Shown here piece after piece: positions 17,205 through 26,079 of a stretch of DNA of 64,000 bases (position 1 is its first letter; every line of letters starts with the position of its first letter). Below the pieces are notes generated by a model. It ran no database searches. It saw only the letters and a list, made by a program, of their open reading frames with translations, and was not told where the DNA came from. Source of the DNA: Staphylococcus kloosii (GTDB lineage Bacteria > Bacillota > Bacilli > Staphylococcales > Staphylococcaceae). The position numbers and the translations under genes were made by a program. Where the stretch lies: positions 2,356,001 through 2,420,000 of the forward strand of contig NZ_CP027846.1 in the NCBI RefSeq assembly GCF_003019255.1, written 5' to 3'.

Positions 17205-18125
17205 GTGCATAAAGATTCTATCTTAAAAGAACTAGAAGCGCTTGTTCCTGAAAGTATTATTAAAGTTGACGAGCCGCTTAAACGCTACACTTACACAGAA
17301 ACTGGAGGTAAAGCGGATTATTATTTAACTCCAACTTCTAACGAACATGTACAAGCAATACTACGTTTCGCATATAAAAATGACATACCTGTTACATATT
17401 TAGGCAACGGTTCTAATATTATTATTCGAGAAGGCGGAATTAGAGGCATCGTTATTAGTTTATTATCATTAGATCATATTGAAGTGTCAGACAATGTCAT
17501 TATTACTGGTAGTGGTGCTGCTATAATTGATGTTTCACGTAAAGCAAGAGATAATTCACTTACAGGCTTAGAATTTGCATGTGGTATACCTGGCTCAATC
17601 GGAGGCGCTGTATTTATGAATGCTGGCGCTTATGGTGGAGAAGTAAAAGATTGTATCGATTACGCATTGTGCGTTAATGAACAAGGCGATCTTATTACGC
17701 TAACAACTAATGAACTAGAATTAGACTATCGTAATAGTATTGTACAAAAACAAAACTTAGTCGTACTTGAGGCTTCATTCTCGCTTACACCTGGCGACAA
17801 AACGGAAATCCAAAGTAAGATGGATGATTTAACAGAACGTCGTGAATCTAAACAACCATTAGAATACCCTTCTTGCGGCAGTGTTTTCCAAAGACCACCA
17901 GGTCACTTTGCAGGAAAATTAATTCAAGATTCCGATTTACAAGGTTATCGCATCGGTGGTGTTGAAGTTTCTACAAAACATGCCGGCTTTATGGTTAATG
18001 TAGATAACGGAACTGCAACTGATTACGAAAATCTTATTCATTATGTTCAACAAACAGTCAAAGCTAACTTCGATATCGAACTTAATCCTGAAGTTAGAAT
18101 AATTGGTGAACATCCAATAGATTAA
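17205..18125 (+). CDS. murB: UDP-N-acetylenolpyruvoylglucosamine reductase MurB
   Basis: MurB reduces UDP-GlcNAc-enolpyruvate to UDP-MurNAc with NADPH and FAD, the second committed step of peptidoglycan synthesis in the cytoplasm. FAD-binding motifs are YLGNGSNIIIREGG near 75 and GIPGSIGGAVFMNAGAYGG near 130. The catalytic Ser lies in PSCGSVFQRP (type II MurB), and the Glu in NPEVRIIGEH. I chose GTG 17205: it gives 306 residues and MHKDSILKELEALVPE aligns without gaps to the S. aureus N-terminus; GAAAGGA lies ten bases upstream. An in-frame ATG at 17175 would overlap the upstream region without a ribosome site. Confidence 0.95.
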   Translation: MHKDSILKELEALVPESIIKVDEPLKRYTYTETGGKADYYLTPTSNEHVQAILRFAYKNDIPVTYLGNGSNIIIREGGIRGIVISLLSLDHIEVSDNVIITGSGAAIIDVSRKARDNSLTGLEFACGIPGSIGGAVFMNAGAYGGEVKDCIDYALCVNEQGDLITLTTNELELDYRNSIVQKQNLVVLEASFSLTPGDKTEIQSKMDDLTERRESKQPLEYPSCGSVFQRPPGHFAGKLIQDSDLQGYRIGGVEVSTKHAGFMVNVDNGTATDYENLIHYVQQTVKANFDIELNPEVRIIGEHPID

Positions 18126-18138
18126 TAGGAGACATTGT

Positions 18139-18453
18139 ATGGTTAAAGTATATGGTTCTACAGTAGACGATGAAACAAGATGTACACACTATCAAACACC
18201 ATTAGATGTTATCGCTATTAAATTTAAATGTTGCGATAAATATTATCCTTGTTATAAATGTCATAACGAACATGAATCACATCAAATAGTGCGCTGGGAG
18301 TCCTCTGAGTTTGACCAAAAAGCGATACTATGTGGCGTTTGTAAACATGAACTTACAATTAATGAATATATGATGACAGAAACATGCCCAAATTGTAACG
18401 CGCATTTTAACAATCGTTGTAAGTTTCACTATCATCTTTATTTTGTAATTTAA
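18139..18453 (+). CDS. CHY zinc finger protein
   Basis: The 104-residue protein carries the CHY zinc-finger pattern: CTHYQTP, FKCCDKYYPCYKCHNEHE, CGVCKHELT and CPNCNAHFNNRC, together binding several zinc ions. It has no other domain. Bacterial CHY proteins have no firm function; the fold occurs in eukaryotic ubiquitin ligases such as Pirh2 but no ligase domain is present here. AATAGGAG precedes ATG 18139. It follows murB by 13 bases and shares its terminator, so the two are cotranscribed. Confidence 0.88.
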   Translation: MVKVYGSTVDDETRCTHYQTPLDVIAIKFKCCDKYYPCYKCHNEHESHQIVRWESSEFDQKAILCGVCKHELTINEYMMTETCPNCNAHFNNRCKFHYHLYFVI

Positions 18454-18457
18454 ATAT

Positions 18458-18499
18458 AAAAAGGTTAGGCTTCCTTAAATGGAGGACCTAACCTTTTTT
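18458..18499. terminator. Bidirectional terminator between the murB operon and nrdF
   Basis: AAAAAGGTTAG (18458-18468) pairs with CTAACCTTTTT (18488-18498), with a GGTCCTCC/GGAAGCC-like inner part. T-runs exist in both directions. A second long hairpin without a minus-strand T-run lies at 18525-18567, closer to the nrdF stop. Confidence 0.88.
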
Positions 18500-18590
18500 G
18501 CTTAACTAAAACATACTAAGATTAGCTATAAAGAAATCTATGACGATAGATTTCTTCATAGCTATTTTTTATAGTTATTTATTATTTTAT

Positions 18591-19559
18591 TTAGTCTTCA
18601 AAGATAAAATCTTCATCTTTTAATGCTTCAACGTTTAACGCTAAAGTATAGCCATCGCCTTTAACTGAGAAGAAATCATGGTTTTTTGTTGAAGTATCTA
18701 ACGCGTTTTCAATAATTGGGTTAAATTCGCGTTCTTCAAAATATGGTTCGAAACCTAAGTTTGATAATGCTTTATTACCATTGTATCTTACATAGTTTAA
18801 TACATCTTCTGCAATACCAATTTCATCGTAAAGTCCATGTGTATAGGACACTTCATTTTTATATAATTCATCTAGCAATTTATACATTTCTTGATCTGCT
18901 TGTTGTTTTTCACTTTCTGATAACTCATTGCGTAAACTTTGAGCATCCATACCAGTGAATACACCATGGATAGATTCATCTAATAAAATTTTACGAATGA
19001 TTTCGCCAGAAGTTGTCATGCGTCCTTGTCCAGCTAAATATAGTGGATAATAGAATCCTGAATAGAATAAGAATGTTTCTAAGAAGACACTTGAAACACG
19101 TGCCATATATTGATCGAAAATAGAGGCCTCTTTACCCCATAACTTGTGATAGTTCGCAATAATTTTATCTGATTTAAATTTTAAATGTGGTTCTTCAATA
19201 ACCCATTTATCTAGTAAATAGTTAGTTTCACTAGACGGTAATAACGTCGTAAATATATGTGAATAACTTTTAGCATGAATTTGTTCCATCATTGCCATAA
19301 ATGAATAAACGGCTTTCTTACGTAAATCAGTCGTATGTAACATAATTAGTGGCATACCATCATCAGCTTGATGTGTATCCAATCCAGTCAAACCAGCTAG
19401 AGCCTTTTTAAAAGCGTCTTTTTCAGCATCTGTTAATGTTTTCCAACTTGCGATATCTTTTGATACTTTAAATTCAGTTTCAACCCACATTTGCGAGATG
19501 TTTTGGCGCCAAAACATATTCGTCATATCTTCTTGCGTATTCCAATTGACTGCTTTCAT
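18591..19559 (-). CDS. nrdF: Class Ib ribonucleotide reductase, small subunit NrdF
   Basis: NrdF holds the di-manganese or di-iron tyrosyl radical cofactor that starts catalysis in NrdE. The 322 residues include metal-ligand segments EQIHAKSYSHIF near 100 and DESIHGVFTG near 195, and the C-terminal tail SVKGDGYTLALNVEALKDEDFIFED, which docks in NrdE. ATG 19559 is chosen: TTGGAG lies upstream and MKAVNWNTQEDMTNMFWRQ matches the S. aureus start. A longer form from 19595 lacks support. It is the last gene of nrdIEF, 104 bases after nrdE. Confidence 0.96.
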   Translation of the reverse strand: MKAVNWNTQEDMTNMFWRQNISQMWVETEFKVSKDIASWKTLTDAEKDAFKKALAGLTGLDTHQADDGMPLIMLHTTDLRKKAVYSFMAMMEQIHAKSYSHIFTTLLPSSETNYLLDKWVIEEPHLKFKSDKIIANYHKLWGKEASIFDQYMARVSSVFLETFLFYSGFYYPLYLAGQGRMTTSGEIIRKILLDESIHGVFTGMDAQSLRNELSESEKQQADQEMYKLLDELYKNEVSYTHGLYDEIGIAEDVLNYVRYNGNKALSNLGFEPYFEEREFNPIIENALDTSTKNHDFFSVKGDGYTLALNVEALKDEDFIFED

Positions 19560-19663
19560 AAGTTTAATGCTCCAATCTATTTTTAAAATGAACAATGATA
19601 TGCAGAGATTAGTATATGATCTAATCCCTGCACCATTGCTTTTTGTCGTTTCTTAATGCTTAG

Positions 19664-21769
19664 TTAAATTGCACAGCTTGTACACTCTTCAACGCTTAAT
19701 AATTTATTACGCGTATAATATAGTGACTTAAGACCTTTATGGTGTGCATATACATATAATCTAGAAAGTTCACGTGTAGAAATCTCAGAATTTACATATA
19801 AAATAGTAGAAATACCTTGGTCTACGTGAGTTTGTATTGTAGAAACTAAATCAATAAGCTTCATTTGATCAGTATTGAATGCTGATTTGTAATACCACAT
19901 TGTTTCTGGTGATAAGAAAGGCATAGGGTAAAATGTTTCAGCATTACCGTAAGTACGACGTTCAATTTGATCAACGATTGGCATTACAGAACTTGTCGCA
20001 TTTTGTACGTAAGAAATACTTTGTGTTGGTGCAATCGCTAGACGATAAGCATGGAATAAACCATGTGTTTCGACTTTTTCTTGTAAAGCTTTCCAATCTT
20101 CTGGTGTTGGTATTTCTAAACCGTCAAATAATCTACTAACTTTATCATATTTTGGTTCAAATGATTGAGAAGTATAGAATTCAAAATATTTTCCATTAGC
20201 ATAATCTGATTTATCGAAGTCTTTGTATACTTCACCACGTTCTTTAGCTATTTCCATTGAACGTTCAAGAGAATAATAGTTCATAATCATAAAGAATGTA
20301 TTGGCAAAATCTTTTGCTTCTTCTGATTCGTAATTAATTTTATTTTTCGCTAAATAACCATGTAAGTTCATAACACCAAGACCAACTGAATGTAATTCAC
20401 TGTTAGCTTTTCTAACTCCTGGCGCATTTTTAATATCTGCTTCATCACTTACAACCGTTAATGCATCCATACCTGTGTGTACTGAATCTCTAAATTTACC
20501 AGATTCCATCACATTAACAATGTTTAATGAGCCTAAATTACATGAAATGTCACGCTTAATTTCATCTTCTGTACCATAGTCGTTAATTATAGAAGTTTCT
20601 TGTAGTTGGAAAATTTCAGTACATAAGTTACTCATTTTAATTTGGCCAATATTAGAGTTAGCGTGGACTTTATTCGCATTGTCTTTAAACATTAAATAAG
20701 GATAACCTGATTGCAATTGTGTTTGAGCAATTGTATTTAACATTTCACGTGCATCTTTTTTCTTTTTATCTACATTAGGATTAGCTACAAGCTCATCATA
20801 ATAAGCATCTAAATCGATATCATCTAATGTAACACCGTATTCATTGTATATCGTATGTGGTGCGAACATATGGAAGTCTTTACCTTCTTTAGCTAATTCA
20901 AAGAATTTAGCAGGTACGATTAAGCCAGTTGAAATAGTAGATAGTCTCAAGTCCTCATCAGCATTTACTTTTTTAGTATCTAAAAATTCTTCTACGTCGT
21001 AATGGAAAATATTTAAGTATACTGCACCCGCACCTGGACGTTGTCCAAGTTGATCTGCATAACTAAAACCACCTTCTAGTGATTTAGCAACTGGTAGCAC
21101 ACCTTTTGCTACACCTTTGATGCCTTTAATTGCTTCTCCACGTGCACGTAATTTAGATAAGTTAATTGCAACGCCGCCACCAATTTTACTTAATTGTTTA
21201 GCTGTAGCATCGATAAAGTTAATAGAATTCAAGCTATCGTCTACTTCAAGTAGGAAACAAGAAACAAGTTCACCACGACGCGCACGTCCAGCATTTAAAA
21301 ATGTAGGTGTTGCAGGTTGGTAACGTTGTTCTATCATTGCTGAGATAAATTGTTTTGCAGTCTTTTTGTCACCATTTGCTAAATATAAAGATACGATTGC
21401 TACGTGTTGGTTGTAGTCTTCTAGATATTGTTGTTTATCGTTTGTTTTCAATGCATAATCTTTGAAAAATTTACTTGCAGACATGTAACTAGCAAATTTG
21501 AAATCGAAGCTACGTGCATATTCTGTCACTTCTTCTAGTTCTGCTTCTGAATATTTTTCAAATACATCAAAATAAAAATCATTATCTACTAAATAATGAA
21601 GACGTTCAAGTTCAGTATCAAAGTAAATTGTTTTATCTTGAATTTCTTCTAAATATACTGCTAAAGCTTCTTGATCTTTCTCTAAATTGAAAAAGCCATT
21701 CTCTTTACGTTTAGTAACTTCATTATTTAATTCAATATGATTGTATTTCTTCTCGTCTATAGTCTTCAT
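19664..21769 (-). CDS. nrdE: Class Ib ribonucleotide reductase, large subunit NrdE
   Basis: NrdE reduces ribonucleoside diphosphates to deoxy forms for DNA synthesis. The 701 residues show the redox cysteine region RGELVSCFLLEV near 170, the thiyl-radical cysteine and neighbours MSNLCTEIFQL near 380, a second redox cysteine in DISCNLGSLN near 410, and the C-terminal CTSC pair that accepts electrons from NrdH-type redoxins. There is no N-terminal ATP-cone, as expected for class Ib. It overlaps nrdI by 38 bp, suggesting translational coupling. No nrdH gene is present in the operon. Confidence 0.97.
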   Translation of the reverse strand: MKTIDEKKYNHIELNNEVTKRKENGFFNLEKDQEALAVYLEEIQDKTIYFDTELERLHYLVDNDFYFDVFEKYSEAELEEVTEYARSFDFKFASYMSASKFFKDYALKTNDKQQYLEDYNQHVAIVSLYLANGDKKTAKQFISAMIEQRYQPATPTFLNAGRARRGELVSCFLLEVDDSLNSINFIDATAKQLSKIGGGVAINLSKLRARGEAIKGIKGVAKGVLPVAKSLEGGFSYADQLGQRPGAGAVYLNIFHYDVEEFLDTKKVNADEDLRLSTISTGLIVPAKFFELAKEGKDFHMFAPHTIYNEYGVTLDDIDLDAYYDELVANPNVDKKKKDAREMLNTIAQTQLQSGYPYLMFKDNANKVHANSNIGQIKMSNLCTEIFQLQETSIINDYGTEDEIKRDISCNLGSLNIVNVMESGKFRDSVHTGMDALTVVSDEADIKNAPGVRKANSELHSVGLGVMNLHGYLAKNKINYESEEAKDFANTFFMIMNYYSLERSMEIAKERGEVYKDFDKSDYANGKYFEFYTSQSFEPKYDKVSRLFDGLEIPTPEDWKALQEKVETHGLFHAYRLAIAPTQSISYVQNATSSVMPIVDQIERRTYGNAETFYPMPFLSPETMWYYKSAFNTDQMKLIDLVSTIQTHVDQGISTILYVNSEISTRELSRLYVYAHHKGLKSLYYTRNKLLSVEECTSCAI

Positions 21770-22130
21770 AGAATTGCCCCACCTTATCCTTAAATTGTTC
21801 TACATCATTGGATGTACCTTGTACTTCAAACTTTATTAATAATGGTACTTGATAGCTTTCAGCTATACTACGTCCGGCTTTGGCAAAATTTTGGCCCCAA
21901 TTACGATTTCCGCTTGCGGCCACGGCTTTTAATAAGTCACCGTTTGTGTCTAAAAATGACTGTACTGGTTGAGGAACCTCGCCAAACCCTATTGTTCCAG
22001 TGACCAAAATGAAAGGTTCATCAATACGTTCTGAACAATTCGTTTGTGTAATTTCCATCGTGTTTGTTAATTCTGCTTTGTTGATAAATCTTCTGACATT
22101 ACCCGAAAATGAAAAGAATACGACTTTCAT
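21732..22130 (-). CDS. nrdI: NrdI flavodoxin
   Basis: NrdI is a small flavodoxin that supplies oxidant for assembling the manganese-tyrosyl radical of NrdF. The 132 residues begin VVFFSFSGNVRRFI (FMN phosphate loop), and contain FILVTGTIGFGEVPQPV near 42 and SGNRNWGQNFAKAG near 75, all typical of NrdI. It is the first gene of nrdIEF and overlaps nrdE. Its upstream region holds NrdR-like operators. Confidence 0.96.
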   Translation of the reverse strand: MKVVFFSFSGNVRRFINKAELTNTMEITQTNCSERIDEPFILVTGTIGFGEVPQPVQSFLDTNGDLLKAVAASGNRNWGQNFAKAGRSIAESYQVPLLIKFEVQGTSNDVEQFKDKVGQFYEDYRREEIQSY

Positions 22131-22222
22131 TGGTACACCTTCTTTCTAAATCAACATTGAACATTTAAAAATAAAACGTTAATTCACACTAACGTTTTTC
22201 AAACACAAAACTAATATGGTAA

Positions 22223-22269
22223 ACACAATATATAGTGTAATTAATTAAAAACTGTCTATATATGGAACA
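22223..22269 (-). promoter_or_regulatory. Perfect NrdR box with a promoter overlap, proximal to nrdI
   Basis: ACACAATATATAGTGT at 22223-22238 fits the published NrdR-box consensus (acaCwAtATaTwGtgt) at every position. About 30 bp away, a weak copy around 22253-22268 keeps only the core CATATATAG. A minus-strand promoter candidate overlaps both: -35 TAGACA (22253-22258) and -10 CTATAT/TATATA inside the perfect box, spacer 17-18. NrdR would repress here when dATP is high. The regulator itself is outside this window. Confidence 0.72.
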
Positions 22270-22370
22270 ATTAAGGTCTTTAAAAACCTTAATTTGTCAT
22301 GTTTCCATTAAATTTTCATAATAATTAGTTTGTAATTTTGTATTTTTACAATTATTAATACTGTTTTAAA

Positions 22371-22418
22371 ACACAACATATAGTAGTGCTGTTTTTTAAC
22401 CAGTACTATATTATGTGT
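22371..22418 (-). promoter_or_regulatory. Second NrdR box pair, distal to nrdI
   Basis: ACACAACATATAGTAG (22371-22386) and GTACTATATTATGTGT (22403-22418, read on plus) each match the NrdR consensus at 12-13 of 16 positions. Their centres are 32 bp apart, about three helical turns, the spacing described for NrdR pairs. They lie directly downstream of the promoter candidate at 22422-22450. Confidence 0.68.
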
Positions 22419-22421
22419 TTA

Positions 22422-22450
22422 ATTATACATAACAAACAATTACTTTTAAA
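22422..22450 (-). promoter_or_regulatory. Candidate distal promoter for nrdIEF
   Basis: On the minus strand TTTAAA (22445-22450) and a perfect TATAAT (22422-22427) are 17 bases apart. The NrdR box pair at 22371-22418 covers the expected start site. A leader of roughly 280 bases would result. Confidence 0.5.
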
Positions 22451-22541
22451 GGCTCAAGAAGTGACAAATTTCTTACTAAACAGCATAAATGGCACCATTT
22501 CAACGTTACAAAACGAAAAAAATTTTTTTCTAAAATTTTAA

Positions 22542-22602
22542 GGGCTTTTAGTTGATTTTTCCTGAAAAATCGCAACTCGTTGGCGCACATAGCTTTAAGC
22601 CC
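22542..22602. other. Branched hairpin in the nrdI/EamA intergenic region
   Basis: GGGCTT (22542-22547) pairs with AAGCCC (22597-22602). Inside, AGTTG/CAACT and ATTTTTC/GAAAAAT stack with a two-base loop and a CG bulge (22550-22577). Neither side has a clean T-run. It could be a structured RNA or an unusual terminator; the strand is not clear. The rest of 22451-22796 is AT-rich with no gene. Confidence 0.4.
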
Positions 22603-22796
22603 CTCGCTTTATTCTTCAATTTTTATTAAATAAATTTATTACTAAATAGCTTTGTAAATTAGTATCGCTAAAGAGAACATTTGTTCGTATAAATATGATA
22701 GTATACTTTTATATTTATTGCAAGCGCATGTGTACATTTTAAGATTAACTGTGCTAATATAAATACGTTAAAATTTTAAGAATGAGGCGATATACA

Positions 22797-23678
22797 GTGA
22801 ATCCAAAAGTGAAAGGTATCATTGCTATATTAATTTCTGCAATTGGCTTCAGTTTTATGTCTGTATTTTTTAGATTAGCCGGAGATCTTCCTGTTTTCCA
22901 AAAGTCACTTGCCAGAAATTTAGTATCATTATTTATACCTTTATATTTCATAATTAAATACAAGCAACCTCTATTCGGTAAATTAAGTAGTCAACCGTTG
23001 TTAATTTCTCGTTCGACACTTGGTCTCATCGGTGTGCTTTTAAACATCTATGCAATCGATCATATGGTACTAAGCGATGCCGACACATTAATGAAATTAA
23101 ATCCATTTTGGACGATTTTGCTTAGTCTTATTTTCTTAAATGAGAAAGTACGAAATTATCAAATTATCGCAATGATCGTTGCTATTGGCGGCATGCTTTT
23201 CGTAGTCAAACCAGAATTTTCATCTGCTATGATTCCGGGAGTCGGCGGTCTATTATCAGGTATTTTTGCCGCTAGTGCTTATACATGTGTACGTGCTTTA
23301 AGTACGCGTGAAGCACCTTATACGATTGTATTCTACTTCTCATTATTCTCAGTAGTAGTACTTATACCTTTTACACTCTTTACGTATGAACCTATGACTT
23401 GGTTACAATTGCTTTATTTAATAGGCGCTGGCTTATCTGCTGCCGTCGGACAAATAGGTATTACATTGGCATATAGTTACGCACCGGCAAAAGATATTTC
23501 AATCTTCACTTATGCATCTATTATTTTTACAGCATTTTTCGGTTTAATTATCTTTGGAGAATCTCCAGATGTATATGCCGTCTTAGGTTATATTATAATT
23601 ATTGGTGCGAGTTACTACATGTTCGAAAAAGCACGACGACAAAATATTGCTGCCGTTAAAGAAAATCAACGTAAGTAA
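22797..23678 (+). CDS. EamA/DMT family transporter
   Basis: The 293-residue protein has ten membrane segments in two EamA repeats, the plan of drug/metabolite transporters. FSFMSVFFRLAGDLPVFQKS and ARNLVSLF are in the first repeat; TYASIIFTAFFGLIIFGE near 240 is the second-repeat signature. The cargo cannot be told from sequence. I chose GTG 22797 (GAGGCGA nine bases upstream, N-terminus MNPKVKGI), rather than the in-frame ATG at 22782, which overlaps that site. queF follows after 24 bases on the same strand, so the pair may be cotranscribed; a precursor transport link is speculation. Confidence 0.88.
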   Translation: MNPKVKGIIAILISAIGFSFMSVFFRLAGDLPVFQKSLARNLVSLFIPLYFIIKYKQPLFGKLSSQPLLISRSTLGLIGVLLNIYAIDHMVLSDADTLMKLNPFWTILLSLIFLNEKVRNYQIIAMIVAIGGMLFVVKPEFSSAMIPGVGGLLSGIFAASAYTCVRALSTREAPYTIVFYFSLFSVVVLIPFTLFTYEPMTWLQLLYLIGAGLSAAVGQIGITLAYSYAPAKDISIFTYASIIFTAFFGLIIFGESPDVYAVLGYIIIIGASYYMFEKARRQNIAAVKENQRK

Positions 23679-23702
23679 ATAATTTTAAAGGAGGTAATCA
23701 AA

Positions 23703-24203
23703 TTGGCACAAGGCCGAAATAATGAAGAATTACAAGATATAACACTTTTAGGTAATCAAAATAACAAATATGACTTTGATTATACCCCTGAAGTATTAGA
23801 ATCATTCGATAACAAGCATCAAGGTCGAGACTATTTCGTGAAATTCAACTGTCCTGAGTTCACATCTTTATGTCCTATCACAGGACAACCTGATTTCGCT
23901 ACCATTTATATCTCATATATACCTAATATAAAAATGGTAGAGTCTAAGTCTTTAAAGCTATACTTATTTAGCTTTAGAAATCATGGTGACTTCCATGAAG
24001 ATTGTATGAATATTATTATGAATGACTTAATTGACTTGATGGATCCACATTATATAGAAGTTTGGGGAAAATTCACTCCTCGTGGAGGTATTTCGATAGA
24101 CCCTTACACAAATTATGGCAGACCTAATAGTAAATATGAACAAATGGCAGAACATCGCTTAATGAACCATGATTTATATCCAGAAAAAATAGATAATCGC
24201 TAA
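23703..24203 (+). CDS. queF: NADPH-dependent 7-cyano-7-deazaguanine reductase QueF
   Basis: QueF reduces preQ0 to preQ1 using NADPH, the last step before the base is inserted into tRNA on the way to queuosine. The 166 residues show the unimodular QueF pattern: FNCPEFTSLCPITGQPDFA, with the catalytic Cys in SLCPITGQ near 62 and the family motif ESKSLKLYLFSFRNHGDFHE near 85, with the substrate Glu. It starts with TTG 23703 behind AAAGGAGG. It is physically separate from queCDE at 44366-46174, which supply its substrate. Confidence 0.96.
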   Translation: MAQGRNNEELQDITLLGNQNNKYDFDYTPEVLESFDNKHQGRDYFVKFNCPEFTSLCPITGQPDFATIYISYIPNIKMVESKSLKLYLFSFRNHGDFHEDCMNIIMNDLIDLMDPHYIEVWGKFTPRGGISIDPYTNYGRPNSKYEQMAEHRLMNHDLYPEKIDNR

Positions 24204-24211
24204 TAAGCATT

Positions 24212-24246
24212 CTCCGTAATAAACTTAGTTTATTATGGAGTTTTTA
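24212..24246 (+). terminator. Terminator after queF
   Basis: CTCCGTAATAAAC (24212-24224) and GTTTATTATGGAG (24228-24240) pair with one G-T, followed by five T. Confidence 0.9.
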
Positions 24247-24359
24247 TTTTCGTACAAATTTAATAAAAGAAATCATTAATATGTACCCACAAAAAATACA
24301 CTTGTTTTTTATATAAAAACAGTATAAAATTAGTTCAACTATTTAAGGGGAGTGAACAA

Positions 24360-25874
24360 ATGAGGAAAATTAGTTATACACATGAAGAAATCATGGAAAG
24401 TACACCAAGAACAGGATTTTTCGGACATCCGAAAGGACTAAGTACTTTATTCTTTACTGAATTTTGGGAGAGATTCAGTTACTACGGAATGAAAGCAATA
24501 CTGATTTATTATTTATACTATAGCGTCGCAAAAGGCGGATTTGGTTTAGATGAAGCCGTAGCACTACAAATCGTTGCGCTATACGGAACACTCATTTACA
24601 TGTCTGGTGCCATAGGAGGATGGATTGCTGACCGAATTACAGGTACACAACATGCCCTATTCTATGGTGGCGTTCTAATAATGATAGGTCATATTTTGCT
24701 ATCATTACCAAATAATTTAACACTTGTAATGGTCGCTTTATTATTCATTATTGCAGGAACTGGTTTATTAAAACCTAATATATCAACAACTGTCGGCGAG
24801 TTGTACGATCGTAATGATGTTCGTACAGACTCTGCATTTACAATATTTTACATGGGGATTAACTTAGGTGGTTTATTAGCACCTTTAATCACTGGATTTT
24901 TACAAACTCGAGTAGGATTCCACGCTGGATTTTTAGTTGCAGCTATCGGTATGTTCTGTGGTTTAGTAGTATTCATCATCAGACGTAAAGGTACGTTAGG
25001 CCTAGCAGGATTAAACGTACCTAATCCGTTAACAAAACCTGAAATTAAACGTCTTAGTTTATTAACGGGTATAGTGGTTGTTTTATTCCTTATCTATTTA
25101 TTAGTTCTTAAATTGAACAATGCACTAACGTTAGAAAACTTCAGTCTACTTGTTACTATTATAGGTATCGTATTACCTATTGGTATTATTATAAATATGA
25201 TAGCAAGTAAAGATGTTACTAAAGATGAAAAATCTCGTGTACTTAGTTATATACCACTGTACATAGCTTCAGTAGCATTTTGGATGATTCAGGAACAAGG
25301 TTCTACAGTATTAGCGAACTTTGCAGATAAAAAAACACAACTAGAAATGTCCGCTTTAACAAATGGATTAATAGATTTCTCTATACCGGCGTCATGGGCC
25401 CAATCACTTAATCCTATATTTATCGTAGTTCTAGCACCTATTTTCGCTACGCTATGGGTAAAATTAGGTAAGCGTAACCCACCTACTGTACATAAGTTCG
25501 CTTACGGTACAATCATTGCCGGTTTGTCATATCTAGTAATGATTATTCCATTAGCTACAGGCGCAGCATTAATTAATCCACTGTGGTTAGTATTAAGCTT
25601 TTTACTAATTACAATTGGGGAACTATGTATTTCACCAGTAGGTCTATCTACTACTACTAAATTAGCTCCATTAAGCTTTACGGCTCGAATGATGGCTTTA
25701 TGGATGTTAAGTAACGCGACGGCTCAAGGTATAAATGCACAACTTGTAGTCGTTTATACAAAGATAAATCAAAGCGATTATTTCATGTACTCAGGTGCAT
25801 TCGCAGTAGCGATTGGTGTTATCCTTTTAATTATTTCACCTATCGTTAAACGTGCTATGAAAGGCGTTTACTAA
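24360..25874 (+). CDS. Proton-dependent oligopeptide (POT) transporter, first copy
   Basis: POT-family (DtpT-type) carriers bring di- and tripeptides into the cell with protons. The 504 residues form about 14 membrane segments. The signature FTEFWERFSYYGMKAIL (ExxERFxYYG, residues 34-50) couples protons; GLLKPNISTTVGELYD and FTIFYMGINLGGLLAPL are the PTR2 family motifs. AAGGGGAG precedes ATG 24360, and a terminator follows. A paralogue follows directly (26080), with its own ribosome site and upstream gap, so each is probably transcribed alone. Confidence 0.92.
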   Translation: MRKISYTHEEIMESTPRTGFFGHPKGLSTLFFTEFWERFSYYGMKAILIYYLYYSVAKGGFGLDEAVALQIVALYGTLIYMSGAIGGWIADRITGTQHALFYGGVLIMIGHILLSLPNNLTLVMVALLFIIAGTGLLKPNISTTVGELYDRNDVRTDSAFTIFYMGINLGGLLAPLITGFLQTRVGFHAGFLVAAIGMFCGLVVFIIRRKGTLGLAGLNVPNPLTKPEIKRLSLLTGIVVVLFLIYLLVLKLNNALTLENFSLLVTIIGIVLPIGIIINMIASKDVTKDEKSRVLSYIPLYIASVAFWMIQEQGSTVLANFADKKTQLEMSALTNGLIDFSIPASWAQSLNPIFIVVLAPIFATLWVKLGKRNPPTVHKFAYGTIIAGLSYLVMIIPLATGAALINPLWLVLSFLLITIGELCISPVGLSTTTKLAPLSFTARMMALWMLSNATAQGINAQLVVVYTKINQSDYFMYSGAFAVAIGVILLIISPIVKRAMKGVY

Positions 25875-25885
25875 TATTACAAACT

Positions 25886-25917
25886 AACGGTCAACCATTT
25901 AGGTTGCCGTTTTTTTA
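25886..25917 (+). terminator. Terminator after the first POT transporter
   Basis: AACGG-T-CAACC (25886-25896) pairs with GGTTG-CCGTT (25902-25911) with one bulge, then seven T. Confidence 0.88.
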
Positions 25918-26079
25918 TTGCGCAATAATTAACATTTTTTATTTTTATTGTTAAAAAACTTATTATTAAAATAAACTGAATTTTTAGAATATTATTATTA
26001 TTAGAATATTATTGCAATTAATTTTATTTAAGAGTAAAATCCCTTTTATACATAATTGTAGAAGAAAGGTTGGGTGTTT

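Noticed and set aside
22487..22535. AT-rich runs (AAAAAAATTTTTTT) as a replication origin or attachment site
   Set aside because: No DnaA boxes, no direct repeats and no integrase gene lie nearby.
22700..22760. Catabolite-responsive (cre) element TGCAAGCGCATGTG
   Set aside because: It differs from the consensus at several key positions, including the conserved 3' half.
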